Source: Phellopilus nigrolimitatus (Eukaryota; Basidiomycota; Agaricomycetes; Hymenochaetales; Hymenochaetaceae). Taken from it: 34,527 bases of DNA. Positions within the stretch are counted from its first letter, which is position 1, and the number at the start of each line of letters is the position of its first letter. The stretch is from positions 1 to 34,527 of the forward strand of contig JAJOHG010000273.1 in assembly GCA_021029095.1 (NCBI GenBank), in the 5' to 3' direction. Of this stretch, positions 28,280-34,527 are shown piece after piece. The translations under genes and the position numbers were made by a program. A model generated the notes under the pieces. The model saw only the letters and a program-made list of their open reading frames with translations, ran no database searches and had not been told where the DNA came from.

Positions 28280-30920
28280 ATGTCGAACGAGGACATCGAG
28301 AAGGTCTCGAGCTCCCCCACAAATTCTGACTCGGCAGGTCGGCCATCGGATGACAAGCACCACATCGAGGTTGTCGACTCCGTGGGGCTCGCGGTCCCGA
28401 GCTACCACGCCGACGCTGGTGCACACGAGGACGACGAGATTGACGAGAAGAAGCTCATCCGCAGACTTGACTGGGCACTCATTCCATGGCTGTCATTTCT
28501 GTATTTACTGAGCTTCCTGGATAGAACGAGTGTCGGCAATGCCAAGGTGAGTCTCGTCTGCGACTCGGATGACTGACTGAGTGTCTTACCAACTGAAATG
28601 CGAGGGCACAGTTGTACAACATGGAAGCTGACCTGGGCATCACGGATACCCAGTATTTGATATGCCTCTCGGTATTTTTCATCTCGTACGCTGTATTCGA
28701 GGTGAGCACCATAATATTCTCGATCATGTTTTGTTCCCTATTTCCTAAGTCATGTGTGTGCGTACGTTTTGAAAGGTGCCTTCAAATGTCTTCCTCAAGC
28801 GGCTCCGGCCCTCGATATGGTTGTCATCGTTGATGTTTTTCTGGGGCATTATGATGGTTTGTCTGATGCATTACTACTCCTCTCTCTACCCTTTCTAACT
28901 ATTCTTCAATGTCAGACCGTTCAGGGTCTCGTCCACAACTACGGCGGTCTCTTGGGTATGTCATTCGTTATTCTTACTTTCTCACGTGGCAACCTAATCT
29001 CATTGGATTCTTGCATGTTGAATTGAAGGCACGCGCTGGATGTTGGGAGTGTTCGAAGCCGGACTCTTTCCTGGAGTCAATTATTACTTGTCCTGGTAAG
29101 TTTATTGCGGACCTTTGAAGTCTTTGCTCGAGGATAGTTTTAACGCGAATACTGTGTGAGACTTACGTGCTCTTGTTTGCAGCTGGTACAAGCGGACCGA
29201 GTTCGGTGTACGTGCTGCTATTTTCTTTTCAGCTGCTACTGTATCAGGCGCATTTGGTGGACTTCTGGCTGTGCGTACATCAATGAGAAAAATATTTTGA
29301 TACTGATTTTTTCCATCTTGACAGGCTGGAATAGCAAATATGGACGGCATAGGCGGGAAGCCAGCCTGGTGAGTCCTGATGATCACAGTTCGCAGTCAAT
29401 TCGATGCTAAGGATTAAAAGGGCATGGATCTTCATCCTTGAGGGCCTCGCAACCGTTGTCGCGGGCGCCGCCTCTTTCTTCATCATTCAGGACTTCCCAG
29501 ACACTGCACGCTTCCTCACAGAGCCCGAGCGTGCGTTCATCATCCGCCGCCTTCAGGCAGATGACCAGTTTTCCGCTGCGGGCGAGGAGCTCAGGTGGAA
29601 GTACATATGGGAGAGCATCTTTGACTGGAAGACGTGGGTCGGAAGTAAGCTTATCATTTTTCTGTTTTTTAATATTCGAATGGGACTTATTACTGGTTCG
29701 CTTGATAGTGTTGCTATACATGGGCGCGGACGGACCGCTCTATGCGTTTTCTCTTTTCCTCCCGAGCATCATCAGCGAACTAGGTAATTATCTAGGAACA
29801 AGTTGACGTTTTCGTACGGTTATTCATTGTCGCGTAGGTTACGATGCGACGCCCGCGAACCTACTTTCTGTGCCCGTATACGTGGTTGCGTGTATCTTCA
29901 CATGCGGCGTCGGCTTTATGGCGGACAGAATCGGTATGCGCGGTTACTTCACGATGTAAGCGTCGCAACTATTGTCCCTTTCTCCCCGTTCGCCTGATGT
30001 ACCTATGCTCGTACACCCTTGAACTTGCAGCTGTTTCTTCCCGATCGGTAAGAATTCCATGCAATTAAGACTTGAGGGCGTTCCTAATTCTGAGGCTAAA
30101 ATTCTTCTTGGGGTGTCAGCTGCCGCAGGATATATTATTTTGATTGTTTCAAGAAGCGCCGCTTTGTCTTATTTCGCCGTCTACCTCGCTGCATGGTACG
30201 TGCAGCTGCAGAAGTAAATCGTTCTCTGTTGATACTTCTGTTTTTCTGAAGCGGAATATATCCTCTCATACGTGAGCAGCTTCAAGCTTTCAATGTGAAG
30301 TAGTGTGTTTACTAACGAGGTTATCCTGCAGCGAATATAATGTACGTCTGCATGCTTGACCACCTTTCTATCTCAAGTAATGAATGCTTCTACAGCGCCT
30401 GGGTTTCGAATAATGTGGAGGGGTCGTACAAGCGGAGCGTCACGTTGGCGATGGTTATAAGCTTGTAAGAAATATTTATAGGATTCATGGAGGAGCGGTA
30501 GTTCACGATCCATTCATATTCAACAGCGGAAACATCAATGGTGCTGTTAGTTCGAATGTGGTGAGCTCCTGTTCCTAAAACCCCCCTGGCTCTCTCTGGA
30601 AGGAACTGTCCGTTAACCATCTTTGCTTCCTCTGTATGTAGTACCGCGCACGCGACAAGCCGTGGTATACACTCGGGCATGGCATAGTCCTTATGTACAT
30701 CGGAATTGGCTTCATCACCGCTCTAGTCTTCTTTTTCTTCCTCCGAAGAGAGAATGCACGACGCATTCGCGGCGAGCGCGATGAGATTATCGTTGGTGTG
30801 GATGATGGTTCTGAGAAAGCTGAAGAAGTCGGCAACGCGAAGAATGGGCGCTATGAGAGCGTGGATGATGCAAAAAGAGACAAGGGTGACGAGTGGAGTG
30901 GGTATAGATATACGCTGTAG
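28280..30920 (+). CDS. MFS transporter, allantoate/nicotinate permease (Dal5/Tna1, ACS) family
   Basis: Plasma-membrane symporter of organic anions or vitamins, substrate not predictable. Seventeen exons join in frame to 532 residues: 28280-28546, 28612-28701, 28776-28856, 28916-28955, 29029-29095, 29183-29270, 29325-29368, 29421-29644, 29709-29783, 29838-29955, 30031-30047, 30120-30195, 30252-30271, 30332-30341, 30396-30464, 30527-30560 and 30642-30920. Motifs: RRLDWALIPWLSFLYLLSFL then DRTSVGNAK (TM1), LCLSVFFISYAVFEVPSN-like TM2 (here ICLSVFF), TRWMLGVFEAGLFPGVNYYL, PDTARFLTEPER, and the family signature AWVSNNVEGSYKRSVTLAM. Both tails are hydrophilic and charged. Exons 11, 13 and 14 are 17, 20 and 10 bases long; the 10-base exon is needed for the LIPNIIAW reading. 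All junctions are GT-AG. Confidence 0.92.
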
Positions 30921-31198
30921 ATTGAAAGCAAGATTGAAACCCCCCCAATTATGTAGCGAATATCGATCAATTTTTCTTTCTTTCTATTATCACGAGTATC
31001 ACACAATTTGATAATCCTTAGAACGAGCGGTGAATGCGCGGGATGTACGTTTCATACATTGGAAATGGGAGGGATGATTTACAGTAAAGAAATTTGTGCA
31101 GTACATAGCAAATACTAAACAAAGTGGGGAAATCGTGCTCCTTGGGCACTTACATACGGATTTGATAGCATCTTGCGTAGCGATTTTCAGGCATGATA
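30921..31198. other. Convergent 3' region
   Basis: These 278 bases separate the stop codons of the MFS gene (plus) and the Ser/Pro-rich gene (minus). They hold both 3' untranslated regions and nothing else that I can see. Confidence 0.5.
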
Positions 31199-32980
31199 CT
31201 AACGGAAGATCCGCCGGGCGCGGACATGAGGAGGAACATCTGTCAGCACACTCCCAGCCCGAGTAGATCCCTGTACCAATACTGAAGGGTCGCTGCGGCA
31301 ATTCTGAGGGGATGAGGAGTTGTCTTTTCCAATATTTGAAGGAACACATCGGACATGCGGAAGGGCGAGGGACTTCAGGTGGGGTGCACCGCGCTCCGTT
31401 CCGTACCGACTAGAGGGAATTCCAGTGCTAGCGTTGCGTATGGTGCTCGGAGTAGTATATTTCTTCGTCGAAGCGACACTTGGCGTCGCTGTATTCGACT
31501 TGGACGCAATCTGCCCATACTTGGCGCGTGCGGTGGGAGGGAGATGCGAACTTGAGCTTGAGCCTTTATTGTTCGAGGACGCTGGCGCCGGCGAGGGAGA
31601 TGGACGGGCATTTGGGACTGAGACGAGTGACTCGTACATCCGTCGCTTTGTCTGCACGGAAGTGAGCGGGATATTGGACATTCTGCGGTTCGGTGGCGTC
31701 GGTGTAGAAGCGGGTCTGGTGCAGCTATTGTGACAAGGGGAATGTGGGTTTTTGCTGGTAGAGGATGGAGGAGAGGGGAGCACACGTTTTGAGGCGACTA
31801 GAGGATTGAAAGAGGCTGCCTTTGTTTTGAGCTTTGATGGGAAAGTGGCTGGCGGCGAATAAGGTAGGGACATATTCTTTTCAGGCAAAACTGCCGAGTT
31901 ACACACGTCGACGATGGTAAGGGGCCTCTCTTTAATCGGCGTTGAAGGTTCCGAGGCAGATTCGTTCTTGGTATCGAGAAGTGTCTCGTCGTTAATGTCA
32001 CTATCCGAGGAGAGGAAAGTAGGAGAGCCGCTAGAAAAGTAAATAGAGCTATCCGAGTCGCTACGGTTATGGTCGAAGTCCAGCCTCAATGTAAGCTTGG
32101 ATGCAATAGATTCCTTGATGGCAGACCGCCCGTCATTCTCGGAGACGCCAGGGTTAGCTTTAGAAGCCGAAACGCCAATGGATGCAGTCGGTGCGAGAGC
32201 CGTTGGACTCGGGAGAACGAGTCCCCTTTTCTCTATCAGATCCTTCATTCTTGCTTGGCGCAACGGTGGGAGTTCTTCAGGACCAGCGTCCGATATGTCA
32301 GAGGGACTGGGAGTTAAGAGTGCAACATCGTTTGAATCTGGGCAGACCTGAAGGGCGAGACGTTTCCAGAAGTTAGCGATCTTTCTGCAGTTCATCGCAT
32401 CCTTTCGAGCTTTGATGGCGACGTCGAGAGCGGCGAGGTAATGCTCTGGCGTGCGCGGGCCTGAGACGGCTGGCGGCGGTGGAGCTAGTTTTGACCATGG
32501 GCTCGACGGGTTTTGGGCTGCGTCCTGGATCTCTAAGAGGAGGTCGTTTTCGACATTAGCCACAGACCCGGCCGTGATGGATTTCACAACGATATCGGCA
32601 AGAGTCTTCATCAATGGCAGCGATAGAAGTGTTTTGACAAGCTGAGCGTCACTTCCCCCGCATATACACGGAGAAGGGGAAAGTTGCAGCTGGGGCTGGC
32701 GGAGAAGGACACGAGACGAGGGGAAACAAAAAGTAGAGAATGTGGTGAGCGAGTCTTTCCGCCTTGAAGAAGAGACACGCGATGTAGCCTCCTTGATCTC
32801 AGCCTCCAGACAAGCTATGCGAGAGAGTAGTGATGAGACATCCTCAGTTGTGAGATTGACATGGGCTGAAGGTCCAGTGGTTGAGCAAGGGTCTGCAGAT
32901 AACTCAATTCTGGAAGAATGTAGTAATGGATTTGCAGTAGCCGATGATTCGGATTTGGCACGCCTGTGTTGGGGTACCAT
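31199..32980 (-). CDS. Ser/Pro-rich protein of unknown function with predicted coiled coil
   Basis: Not recognised. A single exon of 593 residues starts MVPQHRRAKSESSATANPLL; a further in-frame ATG at 33052 would add a Phe-rich tail (LRLFFFFFSP) encoded by a GAA-type microsatellite and is unlikely. Residues about 45-72 (TTEDVSSLLSRIACLEAEIK) should form a short coiled coil. About 100-170 contain a CICGGSDAQ segment and helices (LLSLPLMKTLADIVVKSIT). The segment HYLAALDVAIKARKDAMNCR, then KIANFWKRLA, is a second helical region near 185-215. The rest is disordered, rich in Ser/Pro/Thr with SP/TP sites, and the C-terminus is basic (HVRARRIFR). The layout suggests a phosphorylated scaffold or microtubule/cell-cycle-linked protein, but that is only a guess. 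Confidence 0.75.
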   Translation of the reverse strand: MVPQHRRAKSESSATANPLLHSSRIELSADPCSTTGPSAHVNLTTEDVSSLLSRIACLEAEIKEATSRVSSSRRKDSLTTFSTFCFPSSRVLLRQPQLQLSPSPCICGGSDAQLVKTLLSLPLMKTLADIVVKSITAGSVANVENDLLLEIQDAAQNPSSPWSKLAPPPPAVSGPRTPEHYLAALDVAIKARKDAMNCRKIANFWKRLALQVCPDSNDVALLTPSPSDISDAGPEELPPLRQARMKDLIEKRGLVLPSPTALAPTASIGVSASKANPGVSENDGRSAIKESIASKLTLRLDFDHNRSDSDSSIYFSSGSPTFLSSDSDINDETLLDTKNESASEPSTPIKERPLTIVDVCNSAVLPEKNMSLPYSPPATFPSKLKTKAASFNPLVASKRVLPSPPSSTSKNPHSPCHNSCTRPASTPTPPNRRMSNIPLTSVQTKRRMYESLVSVPNARPSPSPAPASSNNKGSSSSSHLPPTARAKYGQIASKSNTATPSVASTKKYTTPSTIRNASTGIPSSRYGTERGAPHLKSLALPHVRCVPSNIGKDNSSSPQNCRSDPSVLVQGSTRAGSVLTDVPPHVRARRIFR

Positions 32981-33321
32981 AGGTATAAAAGTAGATAAAG
33001 AACGTGAGGGAGAGAAGAAGAAGAAGAATAGACGTAGAAATACGCATTGCACGCTTTGTTTTTAGGGAGGATGAGGCTGACTTCTGATCAGTGAGACTTA
33101 CCAGCCACTTTCAATCTGCAAACAGGTTAAATCGGAGGACTTATTGGGAACTCATCTGTCGTTTCTTCATTTTTGAAGGAATAAGGGGAACAAACATGAA
33201 AGTTTCAAAAAAAAGACAAGATGATATTTTGCTCACGTGATTCCGATTATGACGCGCCAGACCCACACGATCGACGCGACCTGGAGTTGTGTTCCACTGT
33301 TCGCCGTCCTGGTCCGCCACC
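32981..33321. promoter_or_regulatory. Divergent promoter region (Ser/Pro-rich gene / ETR1-like)
   Basis: 341 bases between two divergent starts. It includes a plus-strand TATAAAA at 32984-32990, which is badly placed for either gene, a GAA-rich microsatellite near 33014-33028 and a CACGTGA at 33235. Assignment of elements to either gene is not possible. Confidence 0.4.
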
Positions 33322-34527
33322 ATGTCCATGATCCGTAATCGTGCTTTGCGTACGCTAATTCTACCTTTCCATGCACATAGAAGGAGCTTTTTCGTCGTCT
33401 ATGTGTGTGTTGAGTCGTGCAATTGTCTTCACATCTAATGGCCCTCCTGCCAAATCTATCCAAAGTACTTTCATTCCCGGAGATCCCCCCTCCTCCTCCA
33501 AAGACACTCAACATTCGCTATCTCCTCTCTCCAATAAACCCTTCAGACATCAATGTCATAGAGGGTACATATCCCGCAAAACCTATAGCTCGCTCGAACC
33601 TTACCGAGAATGGTCTGGGAAGCTCAGAACAGCCATGCTTTATCGTGGGGAATGAAGGTCTCGCAATAGTAAGTGAGGTCGGAGAATGTGTACATGGGTA
33701 CAAGAAGGGAGACCAGGTGGTTATGGTGAAGCCTCAGGCGGGAACTTGGTCATCGAATGCGAATATACAGGAAGATGATGTGATCAGAATACCGGATGTC
33801 GGAGGACAGCAAATCAGTGAGGTTCAAGGAGCAACTATGACCGTGTGTGCCCTCGACCCACACTCTTACTGTCTTATTCTCATTTATAATCTAGGTGAAT
33901 CCGCCAACGGCTTACAAACATGCTCAAAGAGTTTGTTGACCTTAAGCCCGGAGACTGGATCGTTCAGAATGGAGCGAATAGCGCTGTTAGTTCATCCCAC
34001 AAGATGCAGCGATTTCCCCTTTGCTTATCCGTCATACATAGGTTGGGCAGGCAGTTATTCAGATTGCAGCTCATCGCGGATTGAAAACAATAAATTTCGT
34101 GCGAGACAGGCGCGTCTCTTCCCTGATCTGCGACCATCCTCCCTAATTTCCCAGCCCAGTAGACCAGACTTCTCCACTGTTGAGAAACAACTACTCGACC
34201 TCGGCGCGACGCATGTTCTTCCGCTTGAATCCCTTTCCGACAACTCCGCCCGCGCAAGGGTGAAAGGGTACACTAATGGTGCTCCCATCCGCCTCGCCCT
34301 GAACTGCGTCTCAGGCCCGACAACCGCATCGCTCGTGCGTCTTCTCGGGACGGACGCGCATTTAGTTTCGTACGGTGCGATGTCGAAGCAGCCAATTACG
34401 CTCCCAACATCGGCGTTCATATTCAAGAGTCTTACAGCGCATGGGTTCATGCAAGGCCGCTGGTACAAAGAGAACGGCCGGGAGGGGAGAGAGAGAAGTT
34501 AATGCGAGAGTTGACGACGTTGATGGC
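33322..34527 (+). pseudogene. ETR1/MECR-like mitochondrial 2-enoyl thioester reductase, frameshifted (partial at right edge)
   Basis: Homolog of the NADPH-dependent enoyl reductase of mitochondrial fatty acid synthesis (Etr1/MECR). Landmarks: an Arg-rich targeting-like start (MSMIRNRALRTLILPFHAHR), AIVFTSNGPPAK, LLSPINPSDINVIEGTYPAK, FIVGNEGLAIVSEVG, NPPTAY, FVDLKPGDWIVQNGANSA, VGQAVIQIAAHRGLKTINFV, and LNCVSGPTTASLVRLLG then HLVSYGAMSKQP. Introns fit at 33843-33894, 33986-34041 and 34110-34159 (GC donor). Even so, the frame breaks at four sites, all at short repeats: a T-run (33388-33392), an imperfect CCAAA duplication (33450-33465), an A-run (33916-33918) and a GA-run (34487-34498). Splicing cannot mend them. 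Either the copy is decaying by slippage, or the assembly has indel errors here. Confidence 0.75.

Overview
The window looks like nuclear DNA of a basidiomycete fungus, most likely an agaricomycete. Genes are split by many short introns (about 45-70 bases, GT-AG with two GC-AG cases), exons can be tiny (10-20 bases), two basidiomycete-style BTB/POZ paralogs are present, and the encoded proteins (Prp40, HMG-CoA synthase, Vps9, Reg1, Dal5/Tna1-type MFS, Etr1) read as fungal. Assignments rest on reading translated motifs and splice sites by eye; no database search was possible.

Layout from left to right: the 5' part of PRP40 (minus, runs off the left edge); HMG-CoA synthase (plus); two tandem BTB/POZ genes (minus) with an internally deleted Tc1/mariner-pogo type transposon between them; an NmrA-like NAD(P)-binding gene (minus); a 4.3-kb plus-strand transcription unit (TATA near 11342, AATAAA near 15692) that opens with a small 81-residue reading frame and then carries a tandem array of structured repeat modules; a small promethin/LDAF1-like lipid-droplet protein (minus) head to head with VPS9 (plus, Rab5 exchange factor with CUE domain); REG1 (plus, PP1 regulatory subunit of glucose repression); a 17-exon MFS transporter (plus); a Ser/Pro-rich unknown protein (minus); and a frameshifted ETR1-like enoyl reductase (plus, runs off the right edge).

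Most genes are unrelated housekeeping functions (splicing, sterol precursor synthesis, endosome traffic, glucose repression, mitochondrial fatty acid synthesis), and I see no functional cluster. The exceptional part is about 11.86-15.1 kb. Two kinds of about 125-base module (A, six copies; B, five copies plus two truncated and one diverged) alternate. Each has a short 5' stem-loop, then a long hairpin with an invariant loop (GTGCCT in A, GTTGGCCG in B). Stem bases change in compensating pairs between copies while reading frame is not kept, which points to a structured, spliced non-coding RNA rather than a protein. I know no described RNA family that matches it.
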